Assembly (NCBI RefSeq): GCF_918698095.1 | Contig: NZ_CAKKLY010000015.1 | Span: 1 to 64,000, forward strand | DNA: 64,000 bases | Direction of reading: 5' to 3' | Source of the DNA: Arthrobacter sp. Bi83 | Lineage (GTDB): Bacteria; Actinomycetota; Actinomycetes; Actinomycetales; Micrococcaceae | In this document: in pieces, positions 54,307-62,568 of the stretch | Position numbering within the stretch: the first letter of the stretch is position 1 | Layout: the number at the start of each line of letters is the position of its first letter | The notes under the pieces: generated by a model | Told to the model about the DNA's origin: nothing | The model's input: only the letters and a program-made list of their open reading frames with translations | Database searches by the model: none | Program-made: the position numbers and the translations under genes

Positions 54307-54494
54307 AGCAACCTCCTGTAGTTTTCTCCCTGAAACCTACATGATCACTTTAGAAAAGTCCACGAATGCGACACTTTTGGGCGCGCCCCCTCGCTACCCT
54401 GCCACGATGGCCTCATCACGGCCGGCATGGAAGTTTGTCCTCCGCACAGCTCGTCGCCGTTGAAGATGCCAGCACCGTGCGCCGGCCTCTGCGC

Positions 54495-54618
54495 CCAGGA
54501 GGCCAGGAGGCCAGGAGGCCAGGAGGCCAGGAGGCCAGGAGGCCAGGAGGCCAGGAGGCCAGGAGGCCAGGAGGCCAGGAGGCCAGGAGGCCAGGAGGCC
54601 AGGAGGCCAGGAGGCCAG
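54495..54618. repeat. Perfect 8-bp tandem repeat, about 15.5 copies
   Basis: CCAGGAGG is repeated without error for 124 bases and stops 5 bases before the stop codon of the minus-strand DUF4177 gene. Read as codons it would give Arg-Arg-Pro-Gly-Gly-Gln-Glu-Ala repeats on one strand and Leu-Ala-Ser-Trp-Pro-Pro-Gly-Leu on the other, but no gene runs through it. Each unit contains GGCC. Copy number is probably variable. Confidence 0.95.
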
Positions 54619-54622
54619 ACGA

Positions 54623-54829
54623 TCATCCCAGGCTCTCGAACACCATCGTGGCCTGGATGCGGTCACCGCCGCCGAGACCCTTGCTCCCGCTGCTCGCGGT
54701 GGTTATGGTGTGGAGCCGGTAGCCCTTCGCGGCCTGGTCATTGATGGTCTTCTCCAGAGAAGTCAGGTTGCCCGAACCCGTTCCCCACAGTTTTTCTTTG
54801 AGGATCACCTGCAGGACGACATAGTGCAT
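54623..54829 (-). CDS. DUF4177-like small protein
   Basis: The product is 68 residues from ATG 54829 (GGAAGGAAGCTCCTA upstream): MHYVVLQVILKEKLWGTGSG, LEKTINDQAAKGYRLHTITT, and an end in TMVFESLG. The pattern (a strand, a helix with a GYRLHTI turn, a strand) is that of the DUF4177 family, of unknown function. The octamer array begins directly after the stop. Confidence 0.7.
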   Translation of the reverse strand: MHYVVLQVILKEKLWGTGSGNLTSLEKTINDQAAKGYRLHTITTASSGSKGLGGGDRIQATMVFESLG

Positions 54830-54852
54830 TAGGAGCTTCCTTCCAGCGCTGG

Positions 54853-55245
54853 TCAATTGGGAGCAATGCTAGTTGATGCCTCGCGCTCCTCAGCGGCGCA
54901 GGCTATGGCGCGTCGAGGGTGACGCAAGCCTGCTGCGTCAGTCCCCGCACAGCCTGTCATTCCCCGTTTGGGGGGTTGCCCGGGTGAACCGAATTGGTGC
55001 TCGTACGCCTGAACTACCGCGAGCGTGTCCATGAAGTGGCAATGAATTCCAGAACTGGGCAGCTGTTTGGAGGGCCAGCCACGTGGCGACTGGTAATCCC
55101 CTGGCTTCGGGTAGCCACTCCTCGACAAGCTCTTCCCGAAGGAGCCCGACAATCCGGGCCCGGATTGTTTCGGTGTTTCGGCCCACGTGACCTGCCTGGG
55201 GCTGCCCTTGAGCTGGGGCCACGACGATGGCCATTTGTCTTCTAG
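54853..55245. other. Ambiguous short frames, no supported gene
   Basis: Three overlapping frames are open: minus 54853-55152, minus 54938-55234 and plus 54994-55245. The minus frame at 54938-55234 (ETIRARIVGLLREELVEEWL) looks most protein-like, but none has a family match or good ribosome site. It may be a decayed gene. Confidence 0.35.
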
Positions 55246-55248
55246 CCC

Positions 55249-55440
55249 CTACGGAGTGTGTTTCAGGGCCCGAAGAATAGACTCCTGCGCTGCTCTCTGC
55301 TCCGAGATGCGCCGTAGCCGGGCTGACTCTTCCGTGCCTTCTCTGCGGCTTCGCGCGCGCTCCTCCCGGCGTCGCTCGCGCTCCGCAGCTTGTCGGCGTT
55401 CCACTGACGCCTTGGCGTACCAGAGGTGAACCGAGCCCAA
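55249..55440 (-). CDS. Small highly charged helical protein, 63 residues
   Basis: The product is dominated by Arg and Glu (VERRQAAERERRREERARSR) and would form a coiled coil. No family. It follows the 60-codon gene by 18 bases on the same strand. Composition bias makes a false frame possible. Confidence 0.4.
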   Translation of the reverse strand: MGSVHLWYAKASVERRQAAERERRREERARSRREGTEESARLRRISEQRAAQESILRALKHTP

Positions 55441-55458
55441 ACCAAGGGGGGATATCTC

Positions 55459-55641
55459 TCAGTCTGTCAGCGGTCCCCCGGCTTCCTTGATTTCCACCCC
55501 GTCATCGCCGTCGCTTTCGTAGCTGACGCCAATCCTGCATTCCTTTTTGGCCCAGCCCCACCAGATCCTCAGGATCCAGCCACGGTCGGCAAGTTCTGCC
55601 TTGTAGGCCTCTATGTCCCTGGACGCGTACAGCCACTGCAC
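55459..55641 (-). CDS. Small hypothetical protein, 60 residues
   Basis: The product begins MQWLYASRDIEAYKAELADR and has GWILRIWWGWAKKECRIGVS, with an acidic end. It is Trp-rich, with an alpha-beta pattern. No family is recognised. It lies 30 bases downstream of the DGQHR-like gene on the same strand. Confidence 0.45.
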   Translation of the reverse strand: MQWLYASRDIEAYKAELADRGWILRIWWGWAKKECRIGVSYESDGDDGVEIKEAGGPLTD

Positions 55642-55671
55642 TGTGTTGGCTCCACCAACATAGGTCTGGAC

Positions 55672-56802
55672 CTAAAGGCCTTCCGGTGATTCCTGCGCAA
55701 TGCCCATGGCATCGCGCAGCACCCGAACGGCCGCCCTGCGGGCGGGGAAGCTGTTACGGGTGGTGAGCGTCCCGGCACCCGAGCCGCTTGGGGTGACAAC
55801 GCCTGCGTCGGTCCAGACCGGGTTACCCCAATCGAACAGGTCGCCGGGGGCCCGTGCCTCGATCCGTCTAAACACAGCGTCCGGGTCGATATGCCGGGAA
55901 TAGATTGTCGACATGGCACCGATCATCCCGTAAATTGCAACTGCTGTTGAACTGATGTTCAACCGCCGCTGCTCCTGGCGTGCGGGGGTGGACAACTTAC
56001 CGAACTCCGGACGAACCTTCACCAAGGAATCCCAGGCACTGATGAGCCAGCTCGCCTGCGCCTCGAGGTCGGCGGCCGTCACCGGCCCCCCACTCCACAA
56101 TGTTTCGATGGCACCACTAATGGTGTTGAAGGCGCAGAGCTTGTGCGAGCTCGCGGACACAGAGTTGGCCAGGACTTCCACATTGTCCTGCCCCAAGTGC
56201 TCGCTGCCATTGACCAGCCGACGGGCAAGCTCCTGCTCCTTCGTTTCGGAGTAGGCGTACTTCGCGGTCGAATCGTTGACCTTGTCACCTCGGGTGTTAT
56301 AGATCGTCGCGACTTTCTTGGCCATGGTGTCGTCAAGCATCCAGATGCGCACCTGGAAGCGGGTACTGAGCTCAAAGCTTCCCAATGGATTATCCGCGGC
56401 GGCCAGTATGGATTTAATACGCGAGAGCGAATCAACAGCGCAGTCCAACACCCCTGAGGTGATGGTCAGGTTGTTCTGCCCGGTTTCGTCGTCGAACCAT
56501 ATGGAGGATTCCGACTTGCTGGGGTCGAGCCTCACGGAGATGTTGCCAATGATTGCTTCGTTGGCAAGAAGCTCGCTTGTCCACTTGTTGACTTTTGCCT
56601 TCGTCTTGCCGCGAAGCTTGGCCTGCATGTGGGCCGGTCGAATATTGCCCGTGAGCACCAAGAGGCCGCTCCGGTAGAGATCGACAATGAACGCCCCAGT
56701 CATCTGGCATTCCACATGGACACCGCCAGCGTCGTCGACTTCAGAGACGTTGAGGATTTCCAGCGGAAGTGTGAGCCCCTGGGTTTCTACATGAACCGTC
56801 AT
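55672..56802 (-). CDS. DndB/DGQHR-like protein (tentative)
   Basis: The product is 376 residues from ATG 56802, with AAGGAG 6-11 bases upstream. Residues ~110-180 resemble the DGQHR/DndB core: NLTITSGVLDCAVDSLSRIK stands where the DGQHR strand would be, but the Gln-His pair is not conserved, and TIYNTRGDKVNDSTAKYAYS resembles the family's INTxxKPV segment. ELARRLVNGSEHLGQDNVEV and LANSVSASSHKLCAFNTISG follow. DndB proteins regulate DNA phosphorothioation; related proteins occur in defence islands. Divergent from the HEPN gene at 56951. Family call is moderate to weak. Confidence 0.55.
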   Translation of the reverse strand: MTVHVETQGLTLPLEILNVSEVDDAGGVHVECQMTGAFIVDLYRSGLLVLTGNIRPAHMQAKLRGKTKAKVNKWTSELLANEAIIGNISVRLDPSKSESSIWFDDETGQNNLTITSGVLDCAVDSLSRIKSILAAADNPLGSFELSTRFQVRIWMLDDTMAKKVATIYNTRGDKVNDSTAKYAYSETKEQELARRLVNGSEHLGQDNVEVLANSVSASSHKLCAFNTISGAIETLWSGGPVTAADLEAQASWLISAWDSLVKVRPEFGKLSTPARQEQRRLNISSTAVAIYGMIGAMSTIYSRHIDPDAVFRRIEARAPGDLFDWGNPVWTDAGVVTPSGSGAGTLTTRNSFPARRAAVRVLRDAMGIAQESPEGL

Positions 56803-56950
56803 CTCTACTCCTTGGGTCGATGCGTAAACCAGTTTACGTGTCTTACGTGCATTAAACAATGATCACGTGCAAATAGCTTGATATACGTGTTGTCTCTGGT
56901 GGAAGTGCGGCCTATCATGAAAGGCAGTCGGCCCCAACGAAAGAGAGCCC

Positions 56951-58744
56951 ATGCTGCAGGTGGTTACGGGAAGGTTCTTTAGAGACGTCGCCCTGCATGA
57001 AACCACGCATCGGCGCGTGCTGTTCACCAACACACGGGCCCTTGCCCTCGATAAGATCGTTTTGCCGATGGCCCAGCTGACCCCCTCCACCGAGTGGACT
57101 CCAGTCACCACAGTGTCGGTCGAGCTCCGGGAACGCCTGGAGGCTGTGACCTACGACGGAAGAGCGGGAGGTATCGTCTCAACGGGAGGCGACGCCTTGC
57201 TCAATGACCTCGCCGCAGTCCTGTCCTTTGCCGCCAACGCGATTTTCAGCCAGGATGTGGACTTGGTGCGGCGTCTTGTTCCGGTTGCAGGCAACAAAAA
57301 CGACCCCCGGTCACCCTCCCATGTTCTGCGGAGGACCTTCGAACCGGGCGTGTTCTTGCAGGAAGACGACATCCAGGAGGTGATCCGCTTTGTCGAGCAG
57401 CTTGTCGCTCTGAACCGCAGCAGCTATGAACTCGCCATACGGGCCATTCGTCAAGTAGTCGGCGCAAGTACGAGAGTGGCCGATGACCCTTCATTGGCGT
57501 ACACAATGTTCGTGGCGGCCCTGGAATCGCTATCTTCGGTCACAGATGCACCAAGACAAACATGGGATGCCTTCGACGTCCGCAAACGACGCCTCATCGA
57601 TGCGTCGCTTACCGGGCTGGACTACGACATGGCCGGGAAGATCCGGGCAGCCGTTCTGGAGGCAGAGAAGGCAGGAGCCACTCGCCGCTTCGTGACTTTC
57701 GTCCTCGACCACATCTCGCCTTCCTATTATCGGACGGAGGCCGTCGACGCCCTCCGTCCGATACCAGCCGTCAATATGGAGCGGGCCCTGAAGCGCGCAT
57801 ACGGCATCAGGTCCCGGAACGTACACGATTTGGAGGAGCTCGCACCGGAAGCGTGGACCTACACGAATCAAGCGGATTCGGTGGATCCGGCTGGCAAAGG
57901 GCTCATGCTGACTCTCGAAGGGCTCAACCGGCTCTCACGTCACGTCATCCGCGAATTCGTCGCCCGCGCCTCGACCGTCCAAGATGAAGCCTTCGACTAC
58001 CGAGCGGCGCTCCCCAACGTCCTGCAGCTGCGGTTGGCACCGGAGATGTGGATCAACGACGCGACCGGTCTGACCGCAAAAACGGCCGCTGCCTACTTCG
58101 AAGGCTTTGTCGAGCTCTTACTCGACAAAGCTCCACAGATGCCTTCCCCAGACGGCGAGCCGCCTGGACGCGTCATCCTACCGGCCATGGGTCCAGTCCT
58201 GTCGCTCATCGAAAACAAGGTTCCCCGGACAAGGAACCTCGCCGCCAAACGGTCCATGGTCGGAATCTACGTTCTGTGGCATTCCCTGTTGCCGGAAGAT
58301 TCGCATCTCCCAGCAGCTCAAGCGTTCCTGCACACCTACGCTCCGGTTCTTGACCCGCCGAGCATTCAGGCTTTCGTGGTCGCGACCATCCTGGGCCAAG
58401 AGATCATCTGGGCAACCGAGGAGTTCCGGGAATTTGCCAAACGTCGGTTGAACGACCGAGCCGATGGCAAAGCGGACCCCATTGCTACAGTCTTCGAAGC
58501 CGCGATCGCCGCACGGCTAGCCATGACCTTCGCGTCCACGGAAAACTTAGAACTTGCCGCGGCTTATCTGTCCCGGGCTGTTGAAGAGCTCCCGGGCAAT
58601 CAGCGCCTAATGCACGCGGAGACTTCATTCCAAAGCGGTGAAACTCTTGAACTAGACCTACATGGGTTGATTTTTGGAGTGCCCATATCGGAGAGCGACG
58701 ACTCCGCGTCCTTCCCCGTCCGGAGAAGGACGGTTGTAACTTAG
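56951..58744 (+). CDS. Large hypothetical protein with ApeA-like HEPN segment
   Basis: The product is 597 residues. The central part is helical, with LAYTMFVAALESLSSVTDAP and, at 281-292, KRAYGIRSRNVHDLEELA, in which R287-x4-H292 forms a HEPN motif within the YxxRSxxVH pattern of ApeA-like HEPN domains. The N-terminal 110 residues and C-terminal 250 residues are not recognised. Divergent from the DGQHR-like gene with a 148-bp spacer; convergent with the gene at 58741, overlapping by four bases. Confidence 0.65.
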   Translation: MLQVVTGRFFRDVALHETTHRRVLFTNTRALALDKIVLPMAQLTPSTEWTPVTTVSVELRERLEAVTYDGRAGGIVSTGGDALLNDLAAVLSFAANAIFSQDVDLVRRLVPVAGNKNDPRSPSHVLRRTFEPGVFLQEDDIQEVIRFVEQLVALNRSSYELAIRAIRQVVGASTRVADDPSLAYTMFVAALESLSSVTDAPRQTWDAFDVRKRRLIDASLTGLDYDMAGKIRAAVLEAEKAGATRRFVTFVLDHISPSYYRTEAVDALRPIPAVNMERALKRAYGIRSRNVHDLEELAPEAWTYTNQADSVDPAGKGLMLTLEGLNRLSRHVIREFVARASTVQDEAFDYRAALPNVLQLRLAPEMWINDATGLTAKTAAAYFEGFVELLLDKAPQMPSPDGEPPGRVILPAMGPVLSLIENKVPRTRNLAAKRSMVGIYVLWHSLLPEDSHLPAAQAFLHTYAPVLDPPSIQAFVVATILGQEIIWATEEFREFAKRRLNDRADGKADPIATVFEAAIAARLAMTFASTENLELAAAYLSRAVEELPGNQRLMHAETSFQSGETLELDLHGLIFGVPISESDDSASFPVRRRTVVT

Positions 58745-59196
58745 TCGGACTGAGACTGCCGGACAGGAATGACAGCATTCGTGTGTGGGTCATAGTTCAG
58801 GTCCCCCAACTCGACCACATCAAGATCGTGCCCCACGTTTCGAGTCCTGAGCTGGACTTGGAACTGGTTGAATGACTCGCCGATCAGGTCGGCTGGCGAT
58901 ACTCCATGCACGAGGAATTTCGTGACGGGCACCGAGCCGTTGGCTTCGCCGTGCAGCTGGATGGCATCCCAGTTGGTAATACCCATTGAGTCTTTCCGGA
59001 CGGCGAACACGAAGAGTCCGTCCTTGCTGGTCATCTCGGCACCTTGGAAATCAAAGCCAACGATCCACCATTCATCGGAGTTGAGGCCAACGACTTCGTA
59101 CGGGGACTTGTGTCCAATAGTCTGGTGCTCATCTGCAGCGGCAGTGCCTTTCCAGTCGCCATAGCTGGTTTGGGCCGTCTTCAGGATCTCAGTCAT
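58741..59196 (-). CDS. Hypothetical protein, 151 residues
   Basis: Begins MTEILKTAQTSYGDWKGTAA. Beta-rich, with WWIVGFDFQGAEMTSKDGLF and FVFAVRKDSMGITNWDAIQL. No signal peptide or family. It overlaps the end of the convergent HEPN gene by four bases. Confidence 0.6.
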   Translation of the reverse strand: MTEILKTAQTSYGDWKGTAAADEHQTIGHKSPYEVVGLNSDEWWIVGFDFQGAEMTSKDGLFVFAVRKDSMGITNWDAIQLHGEANGSVPVTKFLVHGVSPADLIGESFNQFQVQLRTRNVGHDLDVVELGDLNYDPHTNAVIPVRQSQSD

Positions 59197-59310
59197 GCTG
59201 GAAAGCCTAGCCTTGTTTAAGGGCTCGCATTGGACGCTAACGACCAGTCCGAGAAACTAGGCGCGTCATCGTTCCCGGGCAAACCCCATGCCTCAATGAA
59301 GGTGGCCTCC

Positions 59311-59690
59311 AGCAGCTAGAACCTGCGTGGAAGTCGCCGGCACAACCACATTCGCCAAAAAGCCGTCGCAGCGTTGGCTCACCGGAACGGACTGGCGGCC
59401 CCCGGCTCCTACGAGAGTGCGGCCCAGGCCCCAGCGGGACCGGAGAACCCTGCAAACCCCCAGGCGGTGGCCGTGCTGGTTGACGGCGAGAAGGTCGCAT
59501 ACCTCTCCCTGTGATGGCGCAAAAAATGGCCTTGCCGGAAGACGCCAGCTACCCAGCGAAGAACCAGCTGGGCGTCCTGTACGAGCCGAAGTTGCTGGCG
59601 TTGGCCTGGAGTATACGATCGATAATCCGCCGGCCATTACCACCCATGACCGGATCAACGAGGCCCCTGCCTCGACCATGGTTCGGGAGT
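59311..59690 (+). pseudogene. HIRAN-domain protein, degenerate second copy
   Basis: Frames here spell CVEVAGTTTFAKKAVAALAH, then NPANPQAVAVLVDGEKVAYL, then a stop at 59512-59514, and in another frame YTIDNPPAITTHDRINEAPA with STMVREF. These match, in order, the HIRAN protein at 49885 (CLEVAGTTTFAKDAVVALAD, NPVDPQAVALFVDGEKVGCL, and the NPPALTSRERINSSH region). The N-terminus and the C-terminal TPR part are missing. Confidence 0.75.
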
Positions 59691-59726
59691 TCCCGGCCCG
59701 GGTTCACGTTGCCATATTCTGGGCTC

Positions 59727-60842
59727 ATGACTTCCCCGCCCCCAGATGGCCGCTGGCAACTTCAGAAAGTCACCCGCAACCCCTGGGGTGAAATCCCGCT
59801 CACAGGCGGTGGCGAGTTCCTCAACCAACACGCGAAACGATACTACGAGCGTCTCCTTGGTTTCGCTGAAGCAACGGACACAGATGCCCGGCGCCACCAC
59901 TATGTCCCGAAGACGCACTTGAAGCGCTGGTCCAGCGATGGGAAGCGAGTCTGGACCCTAAACACCGACACCGGCGCTCTGAAGCAGCTGGGTGTAAACG
60001 ACATCTGCGTTGCCGAGAATTTCTACAGGGTCATCGGACCCGACGGCGAAGCTCACAACCGGGTGGAGCTGATGTTCGGCGCCGTTGACGAAGAGGTAAG
60101 GCGCATTCAGGACATTCTGCTCGCACTAGGAAAGCGCAGCGACATCAGCTTCGAAGACTTCATGGCAGCAGGGGTGACGGCGGCGCTCCAACGAATGCGG
60201 ACCTCGCAAAGCCGCCGGCTTATGGAGCAACAAGACCTCTGGTGGGGCGGGCAGCAGGCCGATGGGTTCAGCAGCCCTCTCGCCCATGAAGACCCGCTGC
60301 GCCTGAATAACATACACACGGAATCCGTGTTTCACGCGATGTGGGAGGCTGCAGATGTCATGACAAGCCGCCAGCTCGAAATATGGGATGACCCGAAGGG
60401 GCGCTTCCTCACCTCGGATGCCCCGGTCCAGACTTCCTTCGTTGGCGACGTGCGTCCCGGCCTGAATGACGCCAAAACCATCTGGTGGCCGATTAGCCCA
60501 CATCGGGCCGTGGCGTGGACCAATGAGCTCGCCGGCGAAAGGGTCGTCTTCAAGAGGGCTACAACGCCGGTCGCCGACAAAGTTCGGGCAATCATGCTCC
60601 AAGGCCGGGACCGTTTCATCATCGCCACCCAGGAACAGCTGCGTACACTCCCAGCTGGAAAGCCCATACCGCGGCGGGCCCAGATGCGCCTGCGGTGTTC
60701 CCAGCACCAGCCCTCTGGCGAATATGTCGAACCTCCCGGGTGCGTGGTGGAAACCCGGGAGTGGTACGGCAGCGCCCCCAGCGTCCTGCTGTGCAACAAC
60801 GGACTTCACCGCCACGTTCCCGAACTGGCCTCACACCGCTGA
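59727..60842 (+). CDS. DUF4238-family protein
   Basis: The product is 371 residues from ATG 59727. HHYVPKTHLKRWSSDGKRVW (~60) is the family signature, followed by DICVAENFYRV. The middle is helical and the C-terminal half has FLTSDAPVQTSF and TIWWPISPHRAVAW, also typical. DUF4238 proteins are of unknown function and often occur in variable genomic regions. There is no Shine-Dalgarno, but CATATTCT lies 6-15 bases before the ATG, so the message may be leaderless. Upstream is the HIRAN remnant. Confidence 0.8.
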   Translation: MTSPPPDGRWQLQKVTRNPWGEIPLTGGGEFLNQHAKRYYERLLGFAEATDTDARRHHYVPKTHLKRWSSDGKRVWTLNTDTGALKQLGVNDICVAENFYRVIGPDGEAHNRVELMFGAVDEEVRRIQDILLALGKRSDISFEDFMAAGVTAALQRMRTSQSRRLMEQQDLWWGGQQADGFSSPLAHEDPLRLNNIHTESVFHAMWEAADVMTSRQLEIWDDPKGRFLTSDAPVQTSFVGDVRPGLNDAKTIWWPISPHRAVAWTNELAGERVVFKRATTPVADKVRAIMLQGRDRFIIATQEQLRTLPAGKPIPRRAQMRLRCSQHQPSGEYVEPPGCVVETREWYGSAPSVLLCNNGLHRHVPELASHR

Positions 60843-61303
60843 TGAAGGACGATCAGTTGAGGCAAATACGTCAGCAAATTCGCAGCTGCGGCGGGCCATA
60901 CCCTTACCGCGCTGCCGATCAAGGCCGCCGGTCAGTTCTGAAAATCGCTTCGTACTGTACCCTCATTTTCGGCGCCAGCCTGCTCATGGGCCGTTGAAGA
61001 GCGGACTCAGAGATGCAGGTACATGGGCCGCGCGCCCAGACACGGACAGGCCATGACGGGCCAACCAAACCAGGACCGTCTCCGGAAGAAGAGTCGGGAT
61101 CCCACACACCTGCACTCTGTCGACGGCTCGTTCGCCAGCCACTGGACCCCCGGAGACGTTCCCGCTGAACCCGGAACGTCCAACAACGCCGACGGTCCAG
61201 GCCGCAAAGTCATGTCGCCCGAAACAGAAAACTGCATGAAGTGGTCAAGGCAGAACCATGAGCAAGGGACAAAAAGCAGGTCGAAACCCGCCCGTGCACA
61301 AGG

Positions 61304-61322
61304 GTGTGCACAATGTGCACAC
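61304..61322. repeat. Isolated copy of the 19-base palindrome
   Basis: GTGTGCACAATGTGCACAC is identical to the palindrome inside both boundary repeats (43055-43073 and 61787-61805), but here without the rest of the repeat. Nine-base arms around one base, so a dimer-binding site is likely. Confidence 0.8.
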
Positions 61323-61648
61323 CCCCTTTGGCCGGACAAACACGCGATGAGCGGACTCTGCTGGCTGGCAGAAAGCAGGTATCCAAGGGTGATCCTCGAA
61401 GAAAATTCGGCTTGGTCATGTCGTCACCACAACTCCTGGCCATGAATGAGTGACGGCCAACAACTGGCCACCAAAACAGCAGGAAAGGACAACCCATAAC
61501 CCTAGATTCCAGCAGACGGAGGGGCCACCAGCGAGGACCCTAACCCCGCCACCCACACAACTGAACAGGTCACCGCGGCGCCAGGCACAGACCGCGGACA
61601 GCGTCAGAGGGACCCGCGGAGGGTCAATGTCCACACATTAAGCAAAAA

Positions 61649-61664
61649 CCCCTCTGACGAGGGG
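61649..61664 (-). terminator. Terminator beyond the tRNA-like end, copy 2
   Basis: CCCCTC (61649-61654) and GAGGGG (61659-61664) form a short stem; the A run 61644-61648 reads as T on the minus strand. It follows the tRNA-like 3' end of the right boundary repeat. Confidence 0.65.
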
Positions 61665-61671
61665 TCATGCT

Positions 61672-61808
61672 GTGCCCAAGGTGGGACTCGAACTGGACTC
61701 CAGCCCTTGCAAACACTGGGAGATCCCGGAAACACGCGGAATCCGGCCCAGTCCGGCACCGGTACGACCCCAGTCCGACGACCAAAGTGTGCACAATGTG
61801 CACACCCC
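61672..61808. repeat. Island boundary repeat, right copy (att-like, with tRNA 3' end)
   Basis: 137 bases matching 42941-43076. On the minus strand it ends GTTCGAGTCCCACCTTGGGC; the acceptor stem differs by one base from the left copy. It shares CCAGCCCTTGCAAACACTGG and the 19-base palindrome (61787-61805). The middle is more diverged (about 80% overall by eye). Confidence 0.75.
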
Positions 61809-61903
61809 TCTTTCTCCCCTTCATCAGCTATCGCGCCCCTCGGACAGACGCACCTACCTGATCGCCACCACCAGAATCGGGCGCGCATGAGGCAAAGTGC
61901 GAC

Positions 61904-61921
61904 TGTCACCGTTCGGTGACA
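61904..61921. promoter_or_regulatory. Palindromic operator overlapping the antitoxin promoter
   Basis: TGTCACCGTTCGGTGACA is a perfect palindrome with 8-base arms. CATAAT at 61920-61925 looks like a -10 box. It lies 26 bases before the start of the XRE gene, as expected for autoregulation by an antitoxin. Confidence 0.65.
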
Positions 61922-61947
61922 TAATGGAACCGGCGAAGGAGGGACTA

Positions 61948-62568
61948 TTGACACGTACGACCAGCATCGACACGCCCGCGGCGGCCGGCGCCATCATCCG
62001 CGCCCGGCGCCAGGAGCGCGGGCTCTCGCAGCAGTCCCTCGCAGAGGCCACCGGTGTTTCGCGTAAGTTCATCGTTGATCTCGAGGCCGGTCACGAACGA
62101 GCCGAGCTCGGAAAAACCATGGCCGTCCTCCACACCCTTGGGGTGTCGCTGACCGCCACCGAGCCCATCCCCCGCGGCAGTGACTACGACCCGGCCAGGC
62201 GGGACTACGCCGAAACCTTCACACAACTGCTTGACTCACGAGACTTCGAGTTCGCCATCAAGATGCTCGCCGACTACGCCACCGCATCCCTCAAAGCGGG
62301 AAGGCCACTACTCCAGCGCAGCCCCCGGCTCAAGGAACCACACTGGTCCGCGGCCCTGGCCGGCATCACCAACTACACCGCACACCGGCTCGGGCAACCC
62401 GCCCCGCCCTGGACCAGACGCATCAGGCCCCTCAATGAGGCATGGATGCCGGCAGAGTCCTACCGGAGCGTCCGGGAACCAATGAAGAAACTCACCATGT
62501 CCGAAACACCACCGGAACTCGCCGCCATGAACGTCTTCATCCGCGAACGCAGCCTGGCCACCACGTGA
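61948..62568 (+). CDS. XRE-family antitoxin-like protein
   Basis: The product is 206 residues from TTG 61948, chosen because AAGGAGG lies 6-12 bases upstream. The N-terminal HTH reads IIRARRQERGLSQQSLAEAT, GVSRKFIVDLEAG. The C-terminal ~120 residues are helical (FTQLLDSRDFEFAIKMLADY) and probably bind the partner. Its stop overlaps the GTG of the nucleotidyltransferase gene (GTGA), an arrangement typical of type IV-like systems with an XRE antitoxin. Confidence 0.8.
   Translation: MTRTTSIDTPAAAGAIIRARRQERGLSQQSLAEATGVSRKFIVDLEAGHERAELGKTMAVLHTLGVSLTATEPIPRGSDYDPARRDYAETFTQLLDSRDFEFAIKMLADYATASLKAGRPLLQRSPRLKEPHWSAALAGITNYTAHRLGQPAPPWTRRIRPLNEAWMPAESYRSVREPMKKLTMSETPPELAAMNVFIRERSLATT

Larger units (their letters stand above)
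60843..61671. other. Right end of the island, no supported gene
   Basis: A 51-codon frame starts at ATG 60843 (MKDDQLRQIRQQIRSCGGPY), overlapping the DUF4238 stop, and ends with a short hydrophobic part (LKIASYCTLIFGASLLMG); it may be real. A plus frame at 61023-61445 looks like non-coding sequence. One GTGTGCACAATGTGCACAC palindrome lies at 61304-61322. No integrase or excisionase is visible. Confidence 0.4.

Noticed and set aside
54495..54618. CRISPR array
   Set aside because: The unit is 8 bp with no spacers, and no cas genes are nearby.
54345..54722. Long frames through the octamer array (Leu-Ala-Ser-Trp-Pro-Pro-Gly repeats or Arg-Pro-Gly-Gly-Gln repeats)
   Set aside because: An 8-bp repeat without stops keeps all frames open; there is no ribosome site or flanking domain, so these are artefacts of the repeat.
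61023..61445. 140-codon frame at the right end of the island, considered as an excisionase
   Set aside because: No helix-turn-helix pattern, poor coding character, and the frame runs across the palindrome.
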